Below, one piece after another: positions 1-7,778 of a stretch of DNA of 40,245 nt. The translations under genes were made by a program, and so were the position numbers. This DNA is from Anaerolineales bacterium (lineage in GTDB: Bacteria; Chloroflexota; Anaerolineae; Anaerolineales; UBA4823). The stretch is from positions 1 through 40,245 of the forward strand of contig JAFGQI010000077.1 in the NCBI GenBank assembly GCA_016935755.1, given 5' to 3'. Positions within the stretch are counted from its first letter, which is position 1; each line of letters starts with the position of its first letter. A model generated the notes under the pieces. It was not told the origin of the DNA. It made no database searches and saw only the letters and a program-made list of their open reading frames with translations.

Positions 1-974
1 AGCAGCTCAGAGTTGCCGAAAGCCAGGGCATGCTGGCCCATCAGCAGCCGCATCTCGGAGGTCGCATCCACCTGTTCCTGGTTGCCGCTGAGGACCAGCA
101 AAACATCGCGCAGATAATCAACCACCTGGCGGGCGAACTGGCGCGGGTCGCTGCCGGAATCCAGGGCGCTGTGCAGGCAGTCCAGGCCTGCATCCGGTGT
201 ATGGTCGATCACCGCCTGGATCAAATCCAACACAGCCTGGCTGGCCGCCGTGCCCAATACCTCCTGCGCCATCTTCAGCGTGATCGCCTGGCCGGTGGAG
301 GCCAGTTGGTCGAGCAGCGAGATCGCATCGCGCATCGAACCAGTGGATTGGCGCGCGATCAGCGTCAGCGCCTCCGCTTCCACCTGGATTTTCTCATCCT
401 CAGCCATCATCCTGAGATGGGTCACGATGTCTGCTACCGGGATGCGGCGGAACTCATGCCGCTGGCAGCGCGACAGCACCGTGGCGGGAATTTTATGAAC
501 CTCGGTGGTCGCCAGGACAAAGATGGCATGCGGGGGTGGTTCTTCCAGGGTTTTCAGCAGCGCATTGAACGCCGCGGTGGAAAGCATGTGCACTTCGTCG
601 ATGATATAGACCTTGTAGCGCGCCTGGTTGGGGGAGAAGTTGATCTTATCGCGCAAATCGCGCACATCGTCCACGCTGGTATTGGAGGCCGCATCGATCT
701 CGATCAAGTCCAGGAAGCGCCCCTGGGTCATGGCGGTGCAGTGGGCGCACTGACCACAGGGCCGTTTTGCCAGGTCTTCTTCCAGGCAGTTGACCGTCTT
801 TGCCAGCAGGCGAGCCGTGGTGGTCTTGCCCGTGCCGCGCGGGCCAGCAAAGATATAAGCATGCACCCCTTTACCCGCTGCCAGTGCATTCCGCAGCGTG
901 CTCACAACATGCTGTTGTCCAATGATCGCATCCCAGGTCTGAGGACGCCACTTACGATACAAGGCTTGAGACAT
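1..974 (-). CDS. dnaX: DNA polymerase III subunit gamma/tau, 5' part (gene runs off the window)
   Basis: This is the N-terminal 324 residues of the clamp-loader ATPase that loads the sliding clamp at the replication fork. It begins MSQALYRKWRPQTWDAIIGQ, the usual DnaX start. The sequence then shows the Walker A motif GPRGTGKTT, a zinc module (CGQCAHC), the AAA+ segment EIDAASNTSVDDVRDL, the DEVHM Walker B motif, the LLKTLEEPP sensor segment, and an arginine-finger-type SRCQRHEF. The reading frame is open to the window edge, so the tau-specific C-terminus is not visible. The start ATG is clear, but the ribosome site in front of it is weak (GGAAAAATCCAGA). The holA gene for the delta subunit lies far away at about 35 kb, so the clamp-loader genes are not in one operon. 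Confidence 0.96.
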   Translation of the reverse strand, partial: MSQALYRKWRPQTWDAIIGQQHVVSTLRNALAAGKGVHAYIFAGPRGTGKTTTARLLAKTVNCLEEDLAKRPCGQCAHCTAMTQGRFLDLIEIDAASNTSVDDVRDLRDKINFSPNQARYKVYIIDEVHMLSTAAFNALLKTLEEPPPHAIFVLATTEVHKIPATVLSRCQRHEFRRIPVADIVTHLRMMAEDEKIQVEAEALTLIARQSTGSMRDAISLLDQLASTGQAITLKMAQEVLGTAASQAVLDLIQAVIDHTPDAGLDCLHSALDSGSDPRQFARQVVDYLRDVLLVLSGNQEQVDATSEMRLLMGQHALAFGNSEL

Positions 975-1057
975 TCTGGATTTTTCCTATGCCGGCGATT
1001 ATAAACCATATTCCCCCGCTTCACGGCAATTCCTGAAGAGCCGTTCTGAATCTGGAG

Positions 1058-1504
1058 CTATATTTCGTTAGAGGTGGTGATGAGTTGGCTTATCTCGGCT
1101 TCGGCGTTCAAACTGAAGGTTTGCAGCCTCAGGGCAGGCGCCTGTAAGTTATAATCGAAAATCCGTTTGTTGATCTTCTCCACCCGTTCCTTGAAGCGCC
1201 CCACCACCCGCTCCCACTCATCCTGGACGAGCCTGTAGCGCCGCCCGCTGCCCAGCGCCTGCCGCCGCCACTCCCAGGCTCGCTTCAGCTCCATCCTCGC
1301 CTGTTCGCTCTCGGTTTCGATTTCCTGCCGCAGTTCGATCCAGGGCAGGCTGAAACCACCTGCGTGCAGCATATGATGCGCCAGGCGCCACTCCGCATCC
1401 TCATGGGGGTTGTCATCCAGCCTCAGCGGTTCACCCTGACCCGGCAAATCCTTGAACTGCCCTTCTTCGATAGCCTTCTGTATATGCTCTTCTATATCCG
1501 CCAT
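1058..1504 (-). CDS. DUF1992 (DnaJ-C28-like conserved domain) protein
   Basis: The protein has 148 residues. Its N-terminus (EEHIQKAIEEGQFKDLPGQG followed by PLRLDDNP) is the signature of the DUF1992 family, named after a conserved domain of the J-protein DNAJC28. No J domain is present. Most of the remainder (about residues 55-125) is a charged helical segment rich in Arg, Glu and Lys that probably forms a helical hairpin. The family's molecular role is unsettled. The gene starts 25 bases after the stop of the LysM/lamin-tail gene on the same strand, so the two are probably cotranscribed. The initiation site is weak (GGGCGAACCG before ATG). Confidence 0.82.
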   Translation of the reverse strand: MADIEEHIQKAIEEGQFKDLPGQGEPLRLDDNPHEDAEWRLAHHMLHAGGFSLPWIELRQEIETESEQARMELKRAWEWRRQALGSGRRYRLVQDEWERVVGRFKERVEKINKRIFDYNLQAPALRLQTFSLNAEAEISQLITTSNEI

Positions 1505-1529
1505 CGGTTCGCCCGTGCAATAGGAAGGA

Positions 1530-2219
1530 CTACGGCACCGTATAGGACGCTCGCACTGTCCCCTGGGGGTCTCGCAGGGTAACCACCATCCCTGAGCGCC
1601 AGATCGATTGGTTCAGGCCCCAAAACATCTCCACCACGGAATTGTTGCCGGTCTTGGTATATACATTGACCCCTCCCCCGTGGTACAGGGTGAGGTGCGG
1701 GAATTGAGGGAAAATAAACACATTGCCCTGACCATCTTCGATCCGCCAGCCCACCAGAGACAGCTCCCCCTCGCCGCGATGCCTGAGCATAATCCGTTCC
1801 GAAGCCAGGTCGCCAGCGCCGATCACAGAGTCAATGTAGACGCCCCCCTTGGGGTGAACAGGTATGCGCAGGATTTCACCGCTGCCCAGCGGTTGGGAGC
1901 GGGTGAAACCATTGATCGCCAGCAGTTCTTCCACACTGACATTGTACTGATCGGCAATACTATCAAAGGTATCGCCAGACTGCACCTGGTAGACCAAAAA
2001 GACCTCGGTAGCAGTGGGCGCAATCACAACCGTGCCCGTCTGCACCACCTGCGGCGTGGGGGTCTTGGTGCGTGTCAGGTTGCTAACTGCGGTGGGGAGC
2101 AGGCCCATGGGCAGTGGGCCGCGAAACTGATCCCACACCACCAGGACTGTCAGGGTGGTGCAGGCTGAAACCACCAGGTTGAGCAAGAGATAGAAAATCA
2201 GACGCTTTGACGGCTTCAT
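1530..2219 (-). CDS. Membrane-anchored LysM and lamin-tail-like domain protein
   Basis: The 229-residue protein has one N-terminal hydrophobic segment (about residues 8-30), a short Thr/Pro linker, then a LysM domain at about residues 76-120 (VQSGDTFDSIADQYNVSVEE, ending ILRIPV). The C-terminal part (about 125-228) looks like a lamin-tail domain: ELSLVGWRIEDGQGNVFIFP, then a strand with VVEMFWGLNQSIW and a final TLRDPQG. LysM domains bind peptidoglycan or chitin-like glycans, so the protein probably sits on the cell surface. A VSAC sequence inside the hydrophobic segment resembles a lipobox but is followed by more hydrophobic residues, so a membrane anchor is more likely. The start is supported by AGGAGAAAT directly before ATG. 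Confidence 0.82.
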   Translation of the reverse strand: MKPSKRLIFYLLLNLVVSACTTLTVLVVWDQFRGPLPMGLLPTAVSNLTRTKTPTPQVVQTGTVVIAPTATEVFLVYQVQSGDTFDSIADQYNVSVEELLAINGFTRSQPLGSGEILRIPVHPKGGVYIDSVIGAGDLASERIMLRHRGEGELSLVGWRIEDGQGNVFIFPQFPHLTLYHGGGVNVYTKTGNNSVVEMFWGLNQSIWRSGMVVTLRDPQGTVRASYTVP

Positions 2220-2270
2220 ATTTCTCCTGAATCCTCATGTAACGCCCTTGATGATAGCATAAAAATATGA

Positions 2271-2299
2271 TTGACGGGTAGGCAGTTTCGAAATAGAAT
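2271..2299 (+). promoter_or_regulatory. Sigma-70-type promoter of the YacP-like gene
   Basis: TTGACG at 2271-2276 is followed after exactly 17 bases by TAGAAT at 2294-2299. The ATG of the NYN-domain gene begins at 2307, only 7 bases after the -10 hexamer. Transcription would therefore start at or next to the start codon. Confidence 0.6.
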
Positions 2300-2306
2300 C
2301 ACGAGT

Positions 2307-2789
2307 ATGCCTTACCTGATTGATGGTCACAACCTGATCCCCAAAGTCCCCGGGCTGAGCCTGGAAACCTTGGATGACGAACAGCAGCTAATCCAACTGT
2401 TGCAAGAATACTGCCGCCGCCAGCGCAAACAGGCAGAAGTGTTTTTTGATAACGCCCCTCCAGATGGGGTGCGCGCCCGTAAATTCGGCCTGGTGGTGGC
2501 GAAGTTTGTCCGCCAGGGGAGCACCGCCGACGATGCCATCCGCAGCCGGCTGGTGCGCCTGGGTCGCGAAGCGCGCAACTGGACAGTGGTCAGCTCAGAT
2601 CAGGCCGTCCAGGCTTCCGCCCGTGCCGCCCGGGCCCAAACCCTCTCGTCCGAAACCTTCGCCAGGACCCTGCTGCAAATCCTGGAAGAAGGCGGCGCGG
2701 AGAGGGGCAAACGCACGGATGTGAGCCTGAGTGAAGATGAAGTCGATGATTGGCTGCGCCTGTTTGGGGATGAAAACCAAGGCAGATAG
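2307..2789 (+). CDS. YacP-like NYN-domain (PIN-fold) RNase-type protein
   Basis: The 160-residue protein opens with MPYLIDGHNLI, the classic NYN/YacP start carrying the first catalytic Asp. Later acidic motifs are VFFDNAPPDG, STADDAIRSR and VVSSDQAV, which complete the metal-binding set of this PIN-like nuclease fold. Members such as Rae1 of Bacillus cleave ribosome-associated mRNA, but the specific role here is inferred from family only. An upstream in-frame TTG at 2271 lies inside the -35 box and is rejected. No Shine-Dalgarno sequence precedes the ATG, which fits the leaderless arrangement implied by the promoter. The gene converges on the partner-switching operon. Confidence 0.85.
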   Translation: MPYLIDGHNLIPKVPGLSLETLDDEQQLIQLLQEYCRRQRKQAEVFFDNAPPDGVRARKFGLVVAKFVRQGSTADDAIRSRLVRLGREARNWTVVSSDQAVQASARAARAQTLSSETFARTLLQILEEGGAERGKRTDVSLSEDEVDDWLRLFGDENQGR

Positions 2790-2832
2790 TCCACAATAAT
2801 TGGACACAATCAGTCCAAAACTCTCATTGGAC
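2789..2832. repeat. Alternating GTCCAA/TTGGAC half-sites
   Basis: Four half-sites alternate in orientation: GTCCA at 2789, TTGGAC at 2800-2805, GTCCAA at 2813-2818 and TTGGAC at 2827-2832. Each neighbouring pair forms an inverted repeat with a 6- to 8-base spacer. The cluster begins at the stop codon of the YacP-like gene. It could be an operator array or a set of small alternative hairpins; no function is known. Confidence 0.5.
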
Positions 2833-2874
2833 TTTAATGCAAATAAGGTCAAATTAGGGTATATTATATCGAAG

Positions 2875-2917
2875 CGACACCTGCCCTCCCTGCTTATTGG
2901 TATCGATTCAGGTGTCG
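2875..2917. repeat. Inverted repeat CGACACCTG/CAGGTGTCG
   Basis: A perfect 9-bp inverted repeat (2875-2883 and 2909-2917) encloses 25 bases in the convergent gap between the YacP-like gene and the PP2C gene. It is not followed by a T-run on either strand, so a simple intrinsic terminator is not indicated. Confidence 0.45.
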
Positions 2918-2980
2918 TGTCACCGGCCTGAGCTTTCAGCACGTACCCCGTGTTGTGCTTCCGGTGGCCCTCCTTAGATT

Positions 2981-3007
2981 GCCGGGCGTGCCCCCCCCAC
3001 GTCCGGC
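2981..3007 (-). terminator. GC-rich hairpin after the PP2C gene (possible terminator)
   Basis: GCCGGGCGTG (2981-2990) and CACGTCCGGC (2998-3007) pair with one wobble position around a loop of seven C on the plus strand. The hairpin lies just beyond the stop of the minus-strand phosphatase gene. There is no U-tract behind it, so termination is only a guess based on position. Confidence 0.35.
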
Positions 3008-3014
3008 GATCGCT

Positions 3015-6000
3015 TTAACCCGCGCCTCCGTTTCGCTTGATCACCACCAGGGTCAGATCATCCGCCAGCTGAGCGCCATCACTGAAGCTGGCGACCGAGG
3101 CGTCAATCGCATCCAGCATCTCCTGCGCGCCTGGAGCCTGTGCGTCCGCCCCCGACAGCAGGCAAGCAGCCACGCCCTCAATCGTCTGCAGCAAGCGCTC
3201 CTCGCCAAAAAGCTCGCCCTGCGGGGAGAATGCTTCGGTGACGCCATCCGTGTACAGCACCAGGTAATCACCCGGCTCGACCACCGTCTGACGTCCCTGG
3301 ATGCGGCTGCCAGGCTGCACTCCCAACGCCATGCCGCCTCGGGTTAAACGTTTCAACTGGCAGTTGCGCTTGCGCACCAGAATGGGTGGGTTGTGCCCGG
3401 CGTTGGCATATTCCAGCTCGCCCTTCGCCAGATCTAACACTGCATACGCCAGAGTCACAAACATTCCCTGGGGCGCATCCGGCTCGAGGATATCGTTCAC
3501 TCGCTCCAAAACCCTGGCGGGCGAACTGACCGACTGCACCGCGGCCCGCACCAGGGTGCGCACCAGGGTCATATACAGAGCCGCTGGCATACCCTTGTCG
3601 GCGACATCCGCGATCACCAGCCCCAGGCGATTTCCGGGCAGTTCGAAGAAGTCATAAAAATCACCCCCCACCTCGCGCGCTGTTCTCCACAGCACCTTCA
3701 ACTCCCAGCCGGGCAGATCGGGGATCACCTGCGGCAGGAAGGCGCGCTGGATATCCCGCGCCAGCTGCATCTCGCGCTCCAGGCGCTCGCGCTCGACAAT
3801 TTCACCCTGTAAAAGGTCGTTTTGGATCGCCATAGCAGCCTGCTGTGTGATTCCGGTGATGATCTCCATGCGTTTATTGCGCAATCGCCGGTTGCTCAAA
3901 GGCTGCCCCAACCCGTTTCCGGTGATCGTCTCTGGCTCTTCCACCAGTAAAACGCCCAGCACTTCGCCCTTCACCGACAGCGGGAAGGCCATCAGCAGGC
4001 ACGGTTCATCGGCTAATAAATCTTCGATCTCCTCCAGTTCGGGGGGCGCCAGTCTACCCCAAATCTCCAGGGGATCATCTGGCGGAGAATCCCCGTTCTG
4101 AACCGGATACGGGATCAGGCTGTCCCATTGTCGCACAGCGTCCAATAAGGGGAAATCGTCCTCGGCATAGAAGGCAGCCCCTGCATCGCGCGGCAAGCCA
4201 TAGGATTGAGACAGGCGAAAAACCCGCCGCTCCCGATCCCACAGAAAAACAGCCACCCGTTCAACACCAACCAGGATAGGGGTAATGCGGACAATCGCGC
4301 CTAAGGCTTCATCCAGCTCATTTGAGCTGACGACCGCCTGGGCCACCTGCAGCAACGCCACCGATACATACGCTTCTTCTTTTTGAGACTTGAGCAGGCG
4401 GATATTTTCCACCGCCACTGCCGTCTGGTGAGCGATACCCTGGATAATGGTCAGCCGGTCGTCAAAAAATGCGCCGAGATCCCGGTTCCCGGAGGGGATT
4501 TCGTAATCGATTACAAAAGCTCCCAGCACTTCATCATGCACCAGCAAGGGCACCATCACCAGCATCTCATCTTCAAAGCCTGGCCCTCCCTGGTCGTCCA
4601 CCAGAATACTGACCAGGCGCAGATCATCTCCCTGGCTGCTGATGATCCCGGGCTGGCGCTCACAGCGCATTCGATCCAGAGCGGGCACATCGCCGGACGC
4701 AAAGCGCCAGCGCTCAAACTCGGCCTGTTGGTCTGGGGTCAGGCCCGAAGCCGCCGCCGGGATAAAGGTCTCGTCCTCGACAATATACAGCAGGCAGGCC
4801 TTTACCCCCACCAACATGGGGGTGATTTGGATCACCGTAGTCAGCAGATCATTCAGGTTGGATTGCGTCTGGGTGGCCTGGGCCACCTGCAGCAGCACGG
4901 TAGAAATCCAGGCCTGCTCATGCGCCGATTCGTACAGGCGGGTGTTTTCGATCGCCACGGCCGCGTAGCTGGCAAAGGCAGCCGTCATCGCCTGCGCCTC
5001 GCTGCCATAACGTCCTGTGGAATGGTGCGCCAGGGTCAGCACCCCCAGGTTCTGTTCGCCGATGCGTAAGGGCGCAGCAATCGCCGAATAATCTGCAGGG
5101 TAGTCCAGCGCCCCTCCCAGGGGATCAAAGGACGAGTTTTCAGTGCGGATCACCGGCGCGTTAGAATGCAGCGCCAGCAAGAGCCAATCCGAGGCGCTGT
5201 CAAAAGTGATGTCGGAGGGGTCGGAGGGGTTCAAATCTAAAATCTCCCCCGGGGAAAGGCCGATCTCCAGATCCAGGGCGACTGCTTCCGCCCCATGCAC
5301 CGCCGCCAGGCGCAGCTCTGGGAGGCGCGGGTCTCCATCCTGGCTGCCCTGAACGCCTTCTTCATCAAGCAGCCAGATCGCCGCCACATCCAGAGGCAGG
5401 TTGCGGTCCAACTCCTCCAGCACAGATACCAGCACCTGGTCGAGGTCCAGGTCTGCAGAGAGCAGCCCGGCTACTTCCCGCAGACTGTCAGCCACCTGGC
5501 GGCGCCAGGTCTCGGAACGATACAGGAAAGCGTTGCGCATGGCAATCGCGATTTGCCTGGCAAGCGCTTCAAACAGGAAGCGGTCAGCCTGGCTGAAGGC
5601 GTTGAGCCGATCGCTTTCCACATCCAGCACCCCCAACACTTCTCCGCCAAAGATGAGCGGTACGGCCATTTCCGAGAGAGTCTCATCCGGAGGCAGCTCA
5701 GAGGGCCGGTAGCGCGGCTCCTTGGATACATCGTTCGACAGGATCGTTTCCCCACTACGGGCTGCCCAGGGGATAATCCCTTGGGGGTCATCCAGGTCAT
5801 AAGCGAAGCTGTTATTGCGCATCACCTGGCTGCGAGGATCGGTGCCCGCTTCGTAAAACACCTTGCGCCTGCCAGGATGCACGGAAAACAGGTGCACAAA
5901 TGGGAATCCAAAGCGCTTCTGGATCAAGCTGACCACCTGCAGCAGCAAGTTCTCCTGATCCAGGACCGAAGTAATGGCGTTGCTGACCTCATACACCAGT

Positions 6001-6581
6001 GAGAGCTGCTCCACCCGCCGGCGCTCGCTGATCAACTGCAGACCAGCCTGCAAACCCAGGCCAGCCTGGATTGCCAGCCCATCAAGCAGCTCAATTTCCT
6101 GTGGCTCAAAAGGCAGTCCATCTGAGCGCTCAACCTGCAGAACCCCCAGCAGATGTTTCTGCGGGCTTTCGCCATTTGTGACAAATATGGGGGCCGCAAA
6201 AGCGTGCGGAAGCGCTGGGTGCTTTAGATCATCAGCCGACCAGCAATCCCCGCTGAGGCTGTTTTCACCGAAGCAAGGTTTTTGTTTCTCGAAGGCCCGC
6301 TGCATCAGCGGGGTAGGAGAAGCGCTCTCCCTCTCTTCGATCTGCAGGCTGCTGTCTGTCCATGGTAACGTTTCGCCAGATAACCAGAGCGAGGCGCGCC
6401 CCTGCACCAGGCGCTCGGCTGTTGCGGCGATCAATTCCCCCTGGCTGTCCAGGCATACCTGGGCCAGAGGATTCGCCTCCAAAGCCTGCTGGATCTGATG
6501 CAGCAATTGCTCGCCCAGGTCCAGTACCGCACGCCAGCGGGCAGGCGGCAGCAGGTCGTTGACCTGATTCTCCAGAGTCAA
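3015..6581 (-). CDS. Multi-GAF sensor SpoIIE-type PP2C phosphatase (RsbU-like)
   Basis: This 1188-residue protein is the phosphatase arm of a partner-switching module; it would dephosphorylate the STAS antagonist encoded upstream. It carries about five GAF-like sensor domains (roughly residues 25-180, 195-350, 365-550, 560-735 and 745-925). They are separated by repeated helical connectors such as AVAIENTRLYESAHEQAW and AVAVENIRLLKSQKEEAY. A short coiled linker (EREMQLARDIQRAFLPQ) leads to the C-terminal PP2C domain at about 940-1185. The metal-ligand motifs are present: VGGDFYDFF, IADVADKGMPAALYM and ADDLTLVVIK. It has no membrane segments, so it senses cytoplasmic signals. The start is a TTG at 6581 preceded by AGGAG inside the last codons of the kinase gene, only 4 bases away, which implies tight coupling. 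Confidence 0.92.
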   Translation of the reverse strand: MTLENQVNDLLPPARWRAVLDLGEQLLHQIQQALEANPLAQVCLDSQGELIAATAERLVQGRASLWLSGETLPWTDSSLQIEERESASPTPLMQRAFEKQKPCFGENSLSGDCWSADDLKHPALPHAFAAPIFVTNGESPQKHLLGVLQVERSDGLPFEPQEIELLDGLAIQAGLGLQAGLQLISERRRVEQLSLVYEVSNAITSVLDQENLLLQVVSLIQKRFGFPFVHLFSVHPGRRKVFYEAGTDPRSQVMRNNSFAYDLDDPQGIIPWAARSGETILSNDVSKEPRYRPSELPPDETLSEMAVPLIFGGEVLGVLDVESDRLNAFSQADRFLFEALARQIAIAMRNAFLYRSETWRRQVADSLREVAGLLSADLDLDQVLVSVLEELDRNLPLDVAAIWLLDEEGVQGSQDGDPRLPELRLAAVHGAEAVALDLEIGLSPGEILDLNPSDPSDITFDSASDWLLLALHSNAPVIRTENSSFDPLGGALDYPADYSAIAAPLRIGEQNLGVLTLAHHSTGRYGSEAQAMTAAFASYAAVAIENTRLYESAHEQAWISTVLLQVAQATQTQSNLNDLLTTVIQITPMLVGVKACLLYIVEDETFIPAAASGLTPDQQAEFERWRFASGDVPALDRMRCERQPGIISSQGDDLRLVSILVDDQGGPGFEDEMLVMVPLLVHDEVLGAFVIDYEIPSGNRDLGAFFDDRLTIIQGIAHQTAVAVENIRLLKSQKEEAYVSVALLQVAQAVVSSNELDEALGAIVRITPILVGVERVAVFLWDRERRVFRLSQSYGLPRDAGAAFYAEDDFPLLDAVRQWDSLIPYPVQNGDSPPDDPLEIWGRLAPPELEEIEDLLADEPCLLMAFPLSVKGEVLGVLLVEEPETITGNGLGQPLSNRRLRNKRMEIITGITQQAAMAIQNDLLQGEIVERERLEREMQLARDIQRAFLPQVIPDLPGWELKVLWRTAREVGGDFYDFFELPGNRLGLVIADVADKGMPAALYMTLVRTLVRAAVQSVSSPARVLERVNDILEPDAPQGMFVTLAYAVLDLAKGELEYANAGHNPPILVRKRNCQLKRLTRGGMALGVQPGSRIQGRQTVVEPGDYLVLYTDGVTEAFSPQGELFGEERLLQTIEGVAACLLSGADAQAPGAQEMLDAIDASVASFSDGAQLADDLTLVVIKRNGGAG

Positions 6582-6585
6582 GAAC

Positions 6586-7086
6586 TTACTCCTTGCGTTT
6601 TACCATCCTGACAATGTTGCAGCTGTGCTGATTGCCCGGCTGGGCAAAGGTGAAGACCACCTCATCCATCAACTGGCGGATAAAATAAAGCCCCAGGCCT
6701 CCCACCTGCCGTTCTTCCAGCGGGGAGTCCAGATCCGGGTCGGGTATATCTTCCGGTTTAAAAGGTTTACCGCAGTCTTTGATAATGATCACCAACCCTT
6801 GTTCGGTGATCTGAGTCGTGCATTCGATTTTTTCCTGGCATTCGCCCCCATAAGCATGCTCAATGATATTGCTGAAGGCTTCGTCGACAGCCAGTTGGAC
6901 TGAATAGACCGCCTCCGGGTCCAGTCCACAGGTCTCTGCTTGCCCGGCAACGAATTGTCGGACAACATCCAGGTTTTCGAACAGCGCCGGTAGGGTCAGC
7001 TTCAGCGGAGTCTGTTGAACAATGCTTTCTACCGAAGATTCAGAAAAGGTATGCGTAGATGTTTTTGCTCTAGAAGATGTTTTCAT
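6586..7086 (-). CDS. RsbW/SpoIIAB-like ATP-binding anti-sigma/switch kinase
   Basis: The protein is a GHKL-fold serine kinase of the anti-sigma type. It has the N-box AVDEAFSNIIEHAYG, the G1-like DCGKPF, and the G2 segment GGLGLYFIRQLMD, which together bind ATP. In the known partner-switching scheme it binds its target sigma factor or effector until the unphosphorylated STAS protein takes it away, and it inactivates the STAS protein by phosphorylation. It lies between the STAS gene and the PP2C gene on one strand. Two starts are possible: ATG at 7086, without a good ribosome site, or GTG at 7131, where GGAGG abuts the GTG too closely. The ATG (166 residues) is preferred. No sigma-factor gene is adjacent, so the target is unknown. 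Confidence 0.88.
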   Translation of the reverse strand: MKTSSRAKTSTHTFSESSVESIVQQTPLKLTLPALFENLDVVRQFVAGQAETCGLDPEAVYSVQLAVDEAFSNIIEHAYGGECQEKIECTTQITEQGLVIIIKDCGKPFKPEDIPDPDLDSPLEERQVGGLGLYFIRQLMDEVVFTFAQPGNQHSCNIVRMVKRKE

Positions 7087-7108
7087 GCAACAATAAAACG
7101 CGAAATGT

Positions 7109-7142
7109 GAAGGCTGAAGGTATCCTGTCACCTCCAGCCTTC
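7109..7142 (-). promoter_or_regulatory. Intercistronic hairpin between STAS and kinase genes
   Basis: GAAGGCTG (7109-7116) and CAGCCTTC (7135-7142) form a perfect 8-bp stem with an 18-base loop. On the minus strand the loop contains GGAGG and the alternative GTG start of the kinase gene. The hairpin could tune the ratio of antagonist to kinase by attenuation, by RNA protection, or by hiding the ribosome site. Confidence 0.4.
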
Positions 7143-7166
7143 AATTGTGGCTTTCCAGCTCAGGAA

Positions 7167-7502
7167 TTAAATGCTGCCAACAGCATCGATGACATTATCA
7201 TAAAACTTGAACAAAGGAACAAAACCCGCCAGCTCCAACGCATCATAAATGCGCTGAGGCACCAGCGCTAGAACGACTTCACCGCGATTGTAGCGTTTGC
7301 AGATCTTATGGGTGTTGATCAAAACCCGTAAGCCGGCGCTGGACATATACTCAACTTCGCTCATATCCAGGACGATCTTGAAGCGCCCATCATTGGTGAT
7401 CGCATCCATCGCCTCTGCCAGTTTGGGGGCCGTAGCGCTGTCTACGCGGCCGCTCACCTTGATCATATCGCAGTGCTTGTACTGGGTGGTCGAAACTTCC
7501 AT
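7167..7502 (-). CDS. STAS-domain anti-sigma factor antagonist (RsbV/SpoIIAA-like)
   Basis: The 111-residue protein is a single STAS domain. The diagnostic segment VLDMSEVEYMSSAGLRVL contains the phosphorylatable serine (Ser55 by alignment with YMDSTGL of RsbV). It would bind and sequester the downstream RsbW-like kinase when unphosphorylated. The longer reading frame back to 7676 is rejected. ATG at 7502 has GGAGG six bases upstream, and the extra N-terminal residues do not resemble the family. It is the first gene of the minus-strand operon STAS -> kinase -> PP2C. A TATAAT sequence on the minus strand at 7558-7563 could be its -10 element, but no convincing -35 was found. Confidence 0.92.
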   Translation of the reverse strand: MEVSTTQYKHCDMIKVSGRVDSATAPKLAEAMDAITNDGRFKIVLDMSEVEYMSSAGLRVLINTHKICKRYNRGEVVLALVPQRIYDALELAGFVPLFKFYDNVIDAVGSI

Positions 7503-7778
7503 GGGGAACCTCCACTGAGATTGTATAAAACGATGGCTCTCTGAAACTTGCAGGGGAATTATATCATGAGCTAAAGCCCGAGGCAGAACAGCCGCCCAGA
7601 TTTTTGCCCAATCTACCCGCCTTTGGTAGAACCCTGACAAGCTGAATGCCAAACAGGTGTCATTTATCACTGGCATCAGAGTGGATCAACCATGTATCCT
7701 CAGGACAGGGTAAAATATATTCCTCGGGATGGCTTGCCAGATCCGCCCGTATCCAATCTATCTATCAGGAGGGAACCC

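Noticed and set aside
30..1004. Long plus-strand open frame
   Set aside because: It is antisense to dnaX; the minus strand has all clamp-loader motifs and the plus translation has no recognisable domain.
5295..6002. Plus-strand open frames inside the multi-GAF phosphatase
   Set aside because: The minus-strand reading frame has uninterrupted GAF-domain sequence; the plus frames have biased composition and no homologous look.
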